DNA from: UBA1433 sp964581565 | GTDB taxonomy: Bacteria; Bacillota; Clostridia; Eubacteriales; UBA1433 | Assembly: GCA_964581565.1 (NCBI GenBank) | Contig: CAZOOZ010000002.1 | Span: forward strand, 124,001 to 188,000 | DNA: 64,000 nucleotides | Reading direction: 5' to 3' | Position numbers and translations under genes: made by a program | The notes under the pieces: generated by a model | What the model saw: only the letters and a program-made list of their open reading frames with translations | Database searches by the model: none | What the model was told of the DNA's origin: nothing | Shown here: piece after piece, positions 51,418 to 59,542 of the stretch | Layout: each line of letters begins with the position of its first letter | Position numbering within the stretch: the stretch's first letter is position 1

Positions 51418-52109
51418 TCAATCCTTTCCGCAGGTAATATTTCCTCATTGATTTTTTGTGAAGCAATGCATCCTTGACGCAGTCTGTAGACCCTGTTTGC
51501 CATGGCGCTGATGGCTGTGTTATGCGTAATGATGAGTATGGTTGTGTCATAGACCTTGTTGATTTGCTGAATCAATTTTAAAATCTCTTTGGATGTGGTG
51601 TAATCGAGCGCGCCCGTCACCTCATCGCACAAAAGCAGTTTCGGGTTTTTCACGATCGCGCGTGCGATACTCACGCGCTGCTGTTCTCCTCCGCTGAGCT
51701 CTCTGGGAAAACGGTGCTTTTTATCCGCGATCCCCACCGCGCGGAGTACCTCGTCCGTGCCGAGGGGCTCCCTGCTGATGTTAGAGACAACCTCGATGTT
51801 TTCGCCGACCGTGAGATTGGGCACAAGATTATAAAATTGAAAGATAAATCCGAGCTCTTCCCGCCTGTAATCGGTGAGCTTCGCGTCGCCGAGGCGCGTA
51901 ATATTGACACCGTCCACGATCACACTGCCCTCATCCGCGCGGTCGATGCCTCCGATAATGTTCATCAGCGTGGATTTGCCCGATCCCGAAGGCCCCAAAA
52001 TCACACCGATCTCGCTCTTATCCAGGCTCATATCAAGTCCTTTGAGCACCTTTGTTTCGACTGACCCGTTAAAATAACTTTTCTGTAGGTTTTCGATTTC
52101 AATAAACAT
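51411..52109 (-). CDS. ABC transporter ATP-binding protein (LolD/MacB type)
   Basis: A 232-residue ATPase with all motifs: Walker A GPSGSGKST, Q-loop FIFQFYNLVPNLT, signature LSGGEQQRVSIARAI, Walker B LLLCDEVTGALD and switch ITHNTAIS. The AVGIADKKHRFP region before the signature is typical of the MacB/LolD family that powers FtsX-type permeases. GGGGG lies eight bases before the ATG. The first 11 bases overlap the end of the TetR gene and the last seven overlap the permease gene, so the three are tightly coupled. Confidence 0.93.
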   Translation of the reverse strand: MFIEIENLQKSYFNGSVETKVLKGLDMSLDKSEIGVILGPSGSGKSTLMNIIGGIDRADEGSVIVDGVNITRLGDAKLTDYRREELGFIFQFYNLVPNLTVGENIEVVSNISREPLGTDEVLRAVGIADKKHRFPRELSGGEQQRVSIARAIVKNPKLLLCDEVTGALDYTTSKEILKLIQQINKVYDTTILIITHNTAISAMANRVYRLRQGCIASQKINEEILPAERIEW

Positions 52110-52743
52110 TTTTTTCCCCCATTCCGTTCTTTAATAGTTCTAACATTGCTTTGATATCTTTTTGGTACGATTCATAGCCACTGATAATGTCTTTTTCTTC
52201 ACTGCGCGCTTTGTTTAAAATGTACTCTTTTATTTTCATTGAAGCGCCCGTCATAAACATGGCCAAAATGTTATCGTCCATATCTGCTCTGATGCTTCCG
52301 TTTGCTTTTCCATCACCTATCATCTTCAAAATATAATCATCACCCGATTGCAGCATCACATCAAGCGACTGGTCTTTAACCGTGCTGTATTTACCTAAAA
52401 GCACATCCTGAATAAAAAGTGCCAGCTCTCGCTCTTCTTCGATTTGTTTTAATATTTGCGTTGAACTTTCATATAAATAATCAAAAAGATCCGCATCTCC
52501 CGGCTTGATGAACGTGCTGTATTTCGTGACAAAAAATTTTATTGTCCATTGCACGGAGTATAAAAACAACTCTTTTTTATTTTCAAAATATTGGTACATG
52601 CTGCCTTTTGCAATGCCGGCATTTCTTGCTATTATGGCAATGTTTGCTTTTTCGTATCCGTTTTTTGCGAATTGACCGATCGCACTGCGCACCACTTTTT
52701 CTTGTTTTTCCTCATTTAAATTAAAAAATGTATCTTTCGGCAA
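52099..52743 (-). CDS. TetR-family regulator of the adjacent ABC transporter
   Basis: About 214 residues. The HTH (about 15-60) includes ANIAIIARNAGIAKGSMYQYFENKKELF, the TetR signature. The rest is a helical ligand domain. I use TTG 52743, which lies five bases after AGAGGGAG and gives the start PKDTFFNLNEEKQEKV usual for this group; the longer frame to 52800 runs back into the operator. A perfect consensus promoter with ATGAC/GTCAT boxes lies just upstream, so autorepression is expected. Overlap with the ATPase gene links regulation to the transporter. Inducer unknown. Confidence 0.9.
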   Translation of the reverse strand: MPKDTFFNLNEEKQEKVVRSAIGQFAKNGYEKANIAIIARNAGIAKGSMYQYFENKKELFLYSVQWTIKFFVTKYSTFIKPGDADLFDYLYESSTQILKQIEEERELALFIQDVLLGKYSTVKDQSLDVMLQSGDDYILKMIGDGKANGSIRADMDDNILAMFMTGASMKIKEYILNKARSEEKDIISGYESYQKDIKAMLELLKNGMGEKNVY

Positions 52744-52782
52744 ATTATCTCCCTCTTTTATTCTATTTCTTTGATACATCAA

Positions 52783-52843
52783 ATATGACTTGTTAGTCAT
52801 ATGACTCCAAGGTCATTATATGATCCAAAAGTCATTCTGTCAA
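52783..52843 (-). promoter_or_regulatory. Consensus promoter and tandem operators of the tetR-ABC operon
   Basis: Reverse strand TTGACA (52838-52843), 17 bases, TATAAT (52815-52820), both perfect. ATATGACT, TGTT, AGTCATAT (52783-52802) is a perfect inverted repeat. ATGAC...GTCAT (52801-52816) and a further AGTCAT (52830-52835) add half-sites. Confidence 0.85.
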
Positions 52844-52861
52844 CTTCTTTTATATTTTAAA

Positions 52862-52882
52862 TAAAAAGAGCCCCCAGGCTCT
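52862..52882 (-). terminator. Terminator of the GGDEF gene
   Basis: Reverse strand AGAGCC, TGGG, GGCTCT followed by five T. It separates the GGDEF gene from the TetR promoter. Confidence 0.78.
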
Positions 52883-52889
52883 ATAGTTC

Positions 52890-54401
52890 TTACCTATTTT
52901 GTTCATCCTCCGTCAATTTGCGTTTTATAAGCTTATTTTCATACATATGCTCATCCGCTTCTTGCATCAATGCTTCCAGGCCGTATTCTTGTTGTTGCTC
53001 ATTTGCAATGGCGTATCCTGCGGAAATGCTGAGTTTTAAATGCTCGTTTGTTTGTTTTTTATTCTGTTTTTCAAATGCTTGCCGCAGTCTTTCCAAAAAC
53101 ATATTCGCCGTCTGCTCACCGCATTTCGGGATCAGCACCATAAATTCATCACCGCCGATCCTTGCAACACTGTCGCTTTCCCTGAAATTATTCTTTAACA
53201 CATGAGCCACGTTTTTGATGATCTCATCCCCCTGCAAATGTCCGTAATGATCATTCACATATTTAAGATGGTCTATATCGAAAATAAACACAGCCGTATC
53301 TTGTTCTACTTTATTTTTTTTCAAAACTTCATTGATATATGTACGATTGTAAAGATCCGTCATACTGTCATGATAACTTAGATATAATAATTTCTTTTCA
53401 GATTTTATGATATATTCATACTGTTCAATATAGTATAATATCAGTCCGCACACTTTAGAGATTTGCAGCGCTAAATTCAAATTTTGCTCCATATAAGCCG
53501 AGTCAATAAAATTTCCTGTCTCGATAATACCGAAAATTCTGTCTTTATTGGTTATTTTCACTAAAAATCTGTCTTTGTTTTCCGCTGATATAGAGTTTTC
53601 TTTGGCATCTAAAAATAATTTTTTCACTTCTTCCGAAACGCCGTCATTTTCAGTCTCAAAATCATAATATTTGAAAGTACGAGCCCCCAAAATATTTTTA
53701 AAGATTTTTTTGATTTCGCCGATTGCGATCCGCCTACTGGTATAGGAAGCCATGATGATGATCTTATCGATTATAGCCGAATACTGCTCGCCTTGATCTT
53801 GCGCGTACAGTTTTAATTCATCCAGTTCTTTATTCTTATTCTCAAGTCTCCATGCATATACGTTGCATTTTACAACATACTCAATAAAACTCGTATCAAA
53901 TGTAAGAAACAGACATGGAAGTTGTAAAAAATCTGCAGACTTTTTGCATTGCTGTCTGATATCCTCACTGATTTCGTCGTAAAAAATAACGATTTCCTTA
54001 TATTTTTGATTATTTATTTTCGCGTTTTGGCCAAATAAATCATCTTTCTTAACAGTCCCTGTCTTCATCAGCCATGTCGGGGGAATGATATAAGTGCCTT
54101 TCAGCGCCAAATAGCGAAGATATTCCTCATCGGCGAAATATTTATGGCAATATTTTGTTGCGATGATGTCATACGGCACGTTTTTAGATAATCCCAGCAC
54201 ACATTCTTGCCCGCACATTACAAAGCCGTCCGAATTTTTCTTAAATTCTTGCTGAAGCATTTTTTGAGTTTTTGCAAGTTCAAGTTTATCTTCACATATA
54301 CACGGAAAAGTCCGCAGCAGCACATCATCAAAATTCTCTTTGATGACCTTGCCTGCCTGTCTCGCAAAATTTTCGCATACAAACACATTTAAAAATTTCA
54401 T
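52890..54401 (-). CDS. Diguanylate cyclase with an N-terminal DUF1638-like domain
   Basis: A 503-residue soluble protein without membrane helices. The C-terminal GGDEF domain (about 335-495) has DSMTDLYNRTYI, FDIDHLKYVNDHYGHLQGD and RIGGDEF, so cyclase activity is expected. Residues 1-130 contain DGFVMCGQECVLGL and LKGTYIIPPTWL, which resemble DUF1638 proteins; this is a tentative, memory-based match. Between them, about 200-330 may be a GAF-like sensor flanked by coiled coils. GGGGGAAC precedes the ATG. Monocistronic. It may couple c-di-GMP to a small-molecule or metal cue. Confidence 0.83.
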   Translation of the reverse strand: MKFLNVFVCENFARQAGKVIKENFDDVLLRTFPCICEDKLELAKTQKMLQQEFKKNSDGFVMCGQECVLGLSKNVPYDIIATKYCHKYFADEEYLRYLALKGTYIIPPTWLMKTGTVKKDDLFGQNAKINNQKYKEIVIFYDEISEDIRQQCKKSADFLQLPCLFLTFDTSFIEYVVKCNVYAWRLENKNKELDELKLYAQDQGEQYSAIIDKIIIMASYTSRRIAIGEIKKIFKNILGARTFKYYDFETENDGVSEEVKKLFLDAKENSISAENKDRFLVKITNKDRIFGIIETGNFIDSAYMEQNLNLALQISKVCGLILYYIEQYEYIIKSEKKLLYLSYHDSMTDLYNRTYINEVLKKNKVEQDTAVFIFDIDHLKYVNDHYGHLQGDEIIKNVAHVLKNNFRESDSVARIGGDEFMVLIPKCGEQTANMFLERLRQAFEKQNKKQTNEHLKLSISAGYAIANEQQQEYGLEALMQEADEHMYENKLIKRKLTEDEQNR

Positions 54402-54922
54402 TTTGTTCCCCCGCTCTGAAGTAATTTACACACAGCCACCACACCCGGATTTATTTTGATTTTTACTTCAAACTTGCTTTATTCGCCGCTTCAGCTCCTT
54501 TTGTATTTATTTAATTTATATATCTCATCCGCCTTATTAAGAAGTGGTATATATATAACAATAAACGAAATCGATGCTTTTGTAAACGTTTTTATTTAAA
54601 AATATCCTATCTATCGCTTAGATGATCCCTTTTGTTCTTTGTTTATTGAAAGATTGACAGTATCATTTTGAGCGCAGTCTAAGAACCTGTAGGTAAGGAT
54701 TCTGTCTTTAAATAATCAGGCTCTCTCCGGTAACACATGCAGCCGTAAGCGGTACACATCGTTCGTATAATGATCAGGTCTTCGTCCAACCAAACACCTT
54801 TCCCTTCGCATCCTCGTCTTGTCTATATTTACTCACACACAGACCAAAACAAGCAGACTTGCTCCAATTCTCACCTGCACACCAAAATCGATCTCAATAA
54901 TATAATAAATAGAGGTGATTTC
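54402..54922. other. Non-coding spacer between divergent genes, with a repeat copy
   Basis: 520 bases. It holds the GGDEF gene's upstream region and one diverged TCATTCTGAGC-type copy (54658-54694). The open frame that reaches left from 54923 to 54770 has no ribosome binding site in that part. Confidence 0.55.
54658..54694 (+). repeat. TCATTCTGAGC-type dispersed repeat, copy 6 (diverged)
   Basis: CAGTATCATTTTGAGCGCAG then TCTAAGAACCTGTAGG. The core is intact, with changes throughout. Confidence 0.65.
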
Positions 54923-55141
54923 ATGAACTCAAGCGAATTGACCTTGCTTATCGCCGTCGTTGCAATTACCGTCGCGGATGTTATAAAAGATAATGATGAA
55001 CTGGCTATTTTGGCTTCGGCCTTTACACAGCTTGGGTATACACTGGATACGATCGCGGAGCAGCGTATTTTGGAAGGCAATACTCAGGAATTACTCGAAA
55101 TACTTAAAAACAAAAAATGGAAAACCAGGCACTTGGCCTAA
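54923..55141 (+). CDS. DUF6774-like small protein
   Basis: A 72-residue protein. MNSSELTLLIAVVAITVADV, then DNDELAILASAFTQLGYTLD and TIAEQRILEG, is the pattern I associate with small Clostridial proteins annotated as DUF6774. They have one hydrophobic N-terminal segment and one amphipathic helix. GAGGTGATTTC before ATG 54923 decides the start. It stands alone. Function unknown. Confidence 0.68.
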   Translation: MNSSELTLLIAVVAITVADVIKDNDELAILASAFTQLGYTLDTIAEQRILEGNTQELLEILKNKKWKTRHLA

Positions 55142-55321
55142 TGGAAAAATATGAAATTATAAATTCTTTTTGTTAGAGATTTTGAATGTAGACAGTGAAC
55201 TTGCAGCGGATGATGTGTGCGCCATGTAGCATTAGCGCGCCCGGCGTTTTTAGTGGATTTATCATAAATAATATGCTAAAATTTACAAGATATAATCATA
55301 TTTTGAGAGGGGGTAGTCTAT

Positions 55322-55654
55322 ATTAAATTTAACGAATTGTTAAATAGGCTTACGGGAATTAGTTGCCCGGTTTTTGATATCTCTTGGAATCCAGTTGATA
55401 CAGATAGGAGCATTGCTCGCCGCATAATAGTTTCTCTCAAACCCCGCCGCGTTTTGTATTCTGCATATCAATCCGAATCTGTTTGTCCTTGCATTACATT
55501 AGTAACAGAAATAAAGCACTATCTTACATCGAAACTTCAAGTCATTGACGACGAAGCAAAACTTAACGCTTATGTCCGTTCCATGCGTAATGCCTGCAAT
55601 AAGTTTTTGAGTAAATGCCCGGACACAAAAGAGTTTCGTTGCTATGCTTGCTAA
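55322..55654 (+). CDS. DUF6650-like protein, apparently starting at ATT
   Basis: About 110 residues. LTGISCPVFDISWNP, DRSIARRIIVSLKPRRVLY and a C-terminal Cys (CYAC) fit a family I recall as DUF6650, whose members start MKFxELxNRxTGI. Here the matching codons begin with ATT at 55322, eight bases after GAGAGGGGG. The first standard codon, TTG 55337, would remove KFNE and has no ribosome binding site. So a rare ATT start is the best reading. RSMRNACNKFL near the end is a conserved-looking helix. Function unknown. Confidence 0.6.
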   Translation: MKFNELLNRLTGISCPVFDISWNPVDTDRSIARRIIVSLKPRRVLYSAYQSESVCPCITLVTEIKHYLTSKLQVIDDEAKLNAYVRSMRNACNKFLSKCPDTKEFRCYAC

Positions 55655-55663
55655 AGCGGAAAT

Positions 55664-55792
55664 ATGGACAACTGGATTTTCACATCTGCTATTGGAGAGC
55701 TGCGCGGGGTGTTCGGGGTTATGATTGGACAGATTGCAAAAGCGTATGGCCTTGATGTTGAAGATGAATTAGCTCAAATCATCCCAGAATAA
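55664..55792 (+). CDS. Small 42-residue protein
   Basis: An uninterrupted frame from ATG 55664 to TAA 55790-55792, with GCGGA close upstream and nine bases after the previous stop. It encodes MDNWIFTSAIGELRGVFGVM and ends DVEDELAQIIPE, a hydrophobic helix followed by an acidic tail. Composition is coding-like, but so short a frame could be chance. Confidence 0.4.
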   Translation: MDNWIFTSAIGELRGVFGVMIGQIAKAYGLDVEDELAQIIPE

Positions 55793-55920
55793 TTACCGCA
55801 AAAAGGGGAAGGTCACTTGGAGACGGGCAGCTTCTAGATGGTTGAGGACGGTGTATCTATGTCGTTTATTACAGCGATATGCTATGGTTATAGAAATTAG
55901 TTATATTGGGGGCTGAGTAA

Positions 55921-56730
55921 ATGCCTAACGTGGAAGAATACTTAAAAAGTCTGGAGTTATCAAATATATTAAGGGAACCTATTATAAAAACTATAGTACG
56001 TTCGCTGCCACTTCTTCCTGAGAGCGAGGGGTTGGACGCAGGCTGCGGGACTGGTTTCTATACTTTGATGCTGGCAGAAGAGGCAGGGATTCGCGGTCAT
56101 GTTACCGGGCTTGATATTGAAGAAAATTTCTTAGAAAAAGGACGTTCCTTGGCATTAAAGTCAGATATGTCTGAACTAGTTTCTTTTATAAGGGGTAATA
56201 TTAGTAAACTTCCATTTGAGGATAACATATTTGACTGGGCTTTTAGCATGGATCTTGTTGGCAATCTAAAAATAGATCCTGTAATCCTGTTAAAAGAGAT
56301 CGCCAGGACTGTCAAGCCTGGTGGCATGATATATATCCTTAATTGGTCTTCACAAATGCTGCTTCCCGGATACCCGGTTCTGGAGGCCCGGTTGAATGCG
56401 ACTTCTTCTGGAATTGCTCCCTTCGAGCCGAAAATGAGACCAAAATTACATAAAATGTGTGCGCTGGAATGGTTGAAACAAGCAGGCTTGGGGGAAACAA
56501 GGGCGCGGACTTTTGTCCGCGATATTAACACGCCATTAAGTCGGGAAATGCAAAAAGCTTTAGTGGATCTTTTTGAAATGCGTTGGGGCCAGGATAATCA
56601 GGAATTGCTCGAAGAAGATAGAGTTGAATATCAGCGTCTGTGCAAGGCTGACTCGCCGGACTTTATTCTGAACAAGCCCTGGTACTATGGTTTTTTTACA
56701 TATTCGTTGTTTTGCGGTCGAGTGCTATAA
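55921..56730 (+). CDS. Class I SAM-dependent methyltransferase
   Basis: A 269-residue methyltransferase with the Rossmann core. Motif I is GLDAGCGTGFYTL (about 37-49), the Asp at the end of strand 2 is in VTGLDIEE, and motif IV is NIFDWAFSMDLVGNL. ARTVKPGGMIYILNW is the usual post-motif III strand. The C-terminal 110 residues (from about 160) form a specific domain with FVRDINTPLS. It could methylate a quinone, tetrapyrrole or other small molecule; no sequence feature decides. GGGGG lies eight bases before the ATG. It is followed by gene fragments, so its original neighbours may be lost. Confidence 0.86.
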   Translation: MPNVEEYLKSLELSNILREPIIKTIVRSLPLLPESEGLDAGCGTGFYTLMLAEEAGIRGHVTGLDIEENFLEKGRSLALKSDMSELVSFIRGNISKLPFEDNIFDWAFSMDLVGNLKIDPVILLKEIARTVKPGGMIYILNWSSQMLLPGYPVLEARLNATSSGIAPFEPKMRPKLHKMCALEWLKQAGLGETRARTFVRDINTPLSREMQKALVDLFEMRWGQDNQELLEEDRVEYQRLCKADSPDFILNKPWYYGFFTYSLFCGRVL

Positions 56731-56842
56731 ATAAAAAGTTTATTCTGGCAGGTTGAGGAAAAGAAAAGATGACCGTTGCCTTACGCTTGCAATTTTATAA
56801 ATTGAAGAAATACTCAGATGAAGGTGAAAGGAATACGGGCTT

Positions 56843-56923
56843 ATGTCGATCGAAATTTATTACTTCAGCGGAACAGGCAACTCCCTATTTATTGCAAAGG
56901 AACTGAAAAAGCGGGAGTGGTAA
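56843..56923 (+). pseudogene. N-terminal remnant of an EFR1-type flavodoxin/ferredoxin protein
   Basis: The frame opens with IEIYYFSGTGNSLFIAKEL, which matches the FMN phosphate-loop start of EFR1-type flavodoxin-ferredoxin proteins, and then stops after 26 codons (KKREW, TAA). GAAAGG lies about ten bases upstream. The rest of the protein (normally well over 200 residues) is absent, so this is a truncated relic. Confidence 0.6.
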
Positions 56924-57354
56924 AAATGGCCGCACAAATAAAAACAGCCGGGTTTACTAAAAAGGGTAACCTCGGCTGAAAAAGCTGAATATTCAAGCAG
57001 GATTCCATCTGGAGGGCTGTCATCGCTTGTACTGGAATCCTTCTGTTTTCTATAACGGTGATATGGCCCTGTTGTGGATATGTTTGCGCAGGTGAAAGTC
57101 TGCCTGATATTGTATGATGGCTTGTGCATACAATACCATCTCCAAACTATGCGGCACCGCTCGTTTGGTTATCTGTCAATATATTTGATGGGCGCTGTCA
57201 TGCCGAATTTGTGTATGACGCTCTCAAGGCTGAGAGCGTCAGGCTGTATTTCATCAGCAGACATCACCATTGCAATCACTTCCTTTCTTGGTTACTTTTG
57301 TTCGGGTATTTTTAGATCATAAATTAAAAAAGGAAATTAGGCTACAATATTTCG
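56924..57354. other. Decayed region with fragments and hairpins
   Basis: 430 bases after the truncated flavodoxin. It contains a hairpin CAGCCG...CGGCTG near 56951-56982 and one small reverse-strand frame (57169-57270). Within that frame GACGCTCTCA and TGAGAGCGTC (57227-57250) are perfect arms. No full gene is present. Confidence 0.45.
57169..57270 (-). CDS. Small 33-residue reverse-strand frame
   Basis: ATG 57270 is preceded by AAAGGAAGTGATTGCA, a good ribosome binding site. The frame reads MVMSADEIQPDALSLESVIH and ends APIKYIDR before TAA. It may be a truncated gene or a small protein downstream of the DtxR gene. Family not recognised. Confidence 0.35.
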   Translation of the reverse strand: MVMSADEIQPDALSLESVIHKFGMTAPIKYIDR

Positions 57355-57780
57355 CTACTTCTCGTCAGCTTCGAGCGATATCGGGCAATAATCTTCACCT
57401 TCAATCTTCGCTTTGCCGTAACCGGAAGACCGGCAAATCGCACATAGCGTATCCACGCTTACAACATGTTCCATCGCACAAGCATCATGTTCCGCCATCT
57501 GCTTATCTACGCCTATACTTACAAGATAATTTCGAATCATCTCAAACCTCCCCAATATCCGAACCGCCTCACGCTTACCATCTTCTGTTAGATAAATATG
57601 ATGTCCGGCATCTTTACAAACTAACCCCTGTTTTGTTAGCTTTTTTATTGCGAGGCTGACGCTAGCCTTAGACACGCGAAGCTTCTCCGCAATGTCACAT
57701 ACGCGAGCACCATCGCAGGTTTGGGAAAGCGCGTATACCGCTTTTATATAATGCTCTTGCGAAGGGGTTAATTTATCCAT
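57355..57780 (-). CDS. DtxR/MntR-family metal-dependent regulator
   Basis: A 141-residue regulator. The winged HTH is LTPSQEHYIKAVYALSQ (about 4-20) to LRVSKASVSLAIKKLTKQGLV (about 35-55). The metal-binding dimerisation part includes LTEDGKREA, Cys/Glu in HDACAMEHVVS and a C-terminal Cys pair (CAIC). The SH3-like third domain is absent, as in MntR-like proteins. It represses metal uptake genes when Fe(II) or Mn(II) is bound. AAGGGAGG lies six bases before the ATG. The neighbouring MATE exporter and ECF/ABC importer are likely targets, by context. Confidence 0.9.
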   Translation of the reverse strand: MDKLTPSQEHYIKAVYALSQTCDGARVCDIAEKLRVSKASVSLAIKKLTKQGLVCKDAGHHIYLTEDGKREAVRILGRFEMIRNYLVSIGVDKQMAEHDACAMEHVVSVDTLCAICRSSGYGKAKIEGEDYCPISLEADEK

Positions 57781-57877
57781 AAAACACCTCCCTTAAAAGG
57801 TACAACACAAATAGACTGTAATTGCCGCCTTAAGTCCTAAAACGTATGACTTTCCTTCTGAGCAGCAGAATTTTATA

Positions 57878-59245
57878 TCAATTCTTCAATTGGATAACAT
57901 CACCTTGTCTTAGCTTTGAAAATTCTCTTTTCACCAGTAAGCTAACAATAATGATAATAATCAAGTCAATGAAAAATGCGCCTTTATATACCCATCCAAC
58001 CCCGAAGTATTTCGGGAGTATAAGCATCGCTGGTACATATAATATGAGTTGTCTTGCTATCCCTATAATACCCGCAGGCTTTGAGTTGTTTATTGCAGGC
58101 CACATAGTCATGGCCATAAACATAATGGGAAGGACAGGCAGCAATCCTACGAATATCCTGAAATTCATAAAATCGCTGCTTAAAAATTCTTTTGCGGGAA
58201 GCATAATGCTTAAAACCATATCAGGGGCCAGCATCATGATTAGCCAAAAGGGAAAGATTATAATGAATGCAGCTGCCGCAAACACTTTGAAGCTGCTGAT
58301 AGCTCTATCATATTGCTTCGCTCCAAAGTTGATCCCCATTGCCGGCTGCAAGGCTCTCATCAGACCAAAAATCGGCGTTAGGAGGAAGATGAAAATTCTA
58401 TAAACGACTCCATAAAAAGCAACATCCGAGGCTGTTCCATAGCTGTTGAGCGCATACATAACAATCATACCTTGAACAACAGACATAGTTGTCATGATAA
58501 GGGAAGGAAAACCCAGGGAGAGAATTTGCTTTGTAATATTTTTGTCTCGTGATATTTTGAGTTCATTGGTTTCAAAGGTTGCCTTTTTCTTTCTGCAATA
58601 AACAAAAAATGCTATTGTATAGACCAGCATGCCGAGATTCGTTCCCCATGCCGCTCCCTCCACGCCGAATTGAAAAACCACAATCAGCAAATAGTTTGCT
58701 ATTATATTTACTACAAGACCGGTGCCCATCATAAAAGCTGCCGATTTCATTTTACCCTCAGCTCTTACAACCATGTTGTAGCCGAGACCTGCAATCCAAA
58801 ACACGGAACCATATAGAGTAACTCTAAAATAATTTGCTCCGAATATCAGTTCCTCTCCGCTTGCGCCCATGAGCCTTAAAAGCGGATTCATAAGGAGCAG
58901 TCCTATTACTGTCGTAAGGATTCCGGATATAATGAGTAAATAATTTGTGTTGGCGATGAGCTTTTTTTGAGTGGCAATATCATTGGAGCCTATAACTATA
59001 CTCAACAGCGAGCCTGCACCCACACCTATCATGCTTCCTATCCCCACGGAAAACTGTGCCAGAGGATATGCGATTGAAACCCCGGCCAGCGCGGTTTCGC
59101 CAATAAATCTGCCTACGAAAATTGCGTCAAATACTGTATTTAGGCCATGAAGCACCATGGCTATGACGGCAGGCCATGATAAAGTCCACATGACCTTCCA
59201 TAAATTATCTTTAAGTATCATTTCTTTTTGTAAATTTCTATCCAT
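57878..59245 (-). CDS. MATE-family efflux transporter
   Basis: A 455-residue membrane protein with 12 helices in two six-helix halves. The first helices read MWTLSWPAVIAMVLHGLNTV and DAIFVGRFIGETALAGVSIA, the MATE start. Later GMGxNxGA-type signatures are MGINFGAKQYDRA and PAINNSKPAGII. It belongs by length to the bacterial NorM/DinF group, which exports cationic compounds by Na+ or H+ exchange. GGGAGG precedes ATG 59245. It lies between DtxR and the ECF genes, all leftward, and might export a metal-linked compound. Confidence 0.9.
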   Translation of the reverse strand: MDRNLQKEMILKDNLWKVMWTLSWPAVIAMVLHGLNTVFDAIFVGRFIGETALAGVSIAYPLAQFSVGIGSMIGVGAGSLLSIVIGSNDIATQKKLIANTNYLLIISGILTTVIGLLLMNPLLRLMGASGEELIFGANYFRVTLYGSVFWIAGLGYNMVVRAEGKMKSAAFMMGTGLVVNIIANYLLIVVFQFGVEGAAWGTNLGMLVYTIAFFVYCRKKKATFETNELKISRDKNITKQILSLGFPSLIMTTMSVVQGMIVMYALNSYGTASDVAFYGVVYRIFIFLLTPIFGLMRALQPAMGINFGAKQYDRAISSFKVFAAAAFIIIFPFWLIMMLAPDMVLSIMLPAKEFLSSDFMNFRIFVGLLPVLPIMFMAMTMWPAINNSKPAGIIGIARQLILYVPAMLILPKYFGVGWVYKGAFFIDLIIIIIVSLLVKREFSKLRQGDVIQLKN

Positions 59246-59542
59246 GAGTTAATCCTCCCGCAGATCCTTCCCGATTCAAGGGACTTGAGTTATCGTTTTT
59301 TATCGCTTATTACTGCCAGCTGTACTCGATTAGAGTAATGTTATGTTCTTTGATGGGGTAAGGTTTATCATTTTGAACCTGACTAAATTAAATTGCCGAT
59401 ACTGAGCATCTTTTTCCTGCCAGCAAGCAGTTGATCGCTGTTCCAAAAGTATCCTTATGTAAAAGAAAATCTTTTGTTAGGGTACCGTCTTTCAAATTAG
59501 AGCCAAATGGTAACTATCATTATCATAGACAGCCTGTTGATC

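Noticed and set aside
57846..58403. 185-codon plus-strand frame opposite the MATE gene
   Set aside because: The reverse-strand MATE protein has 12 helices and family motifs; the antisense frame mirrors them as hydrophobic runs without motifs.
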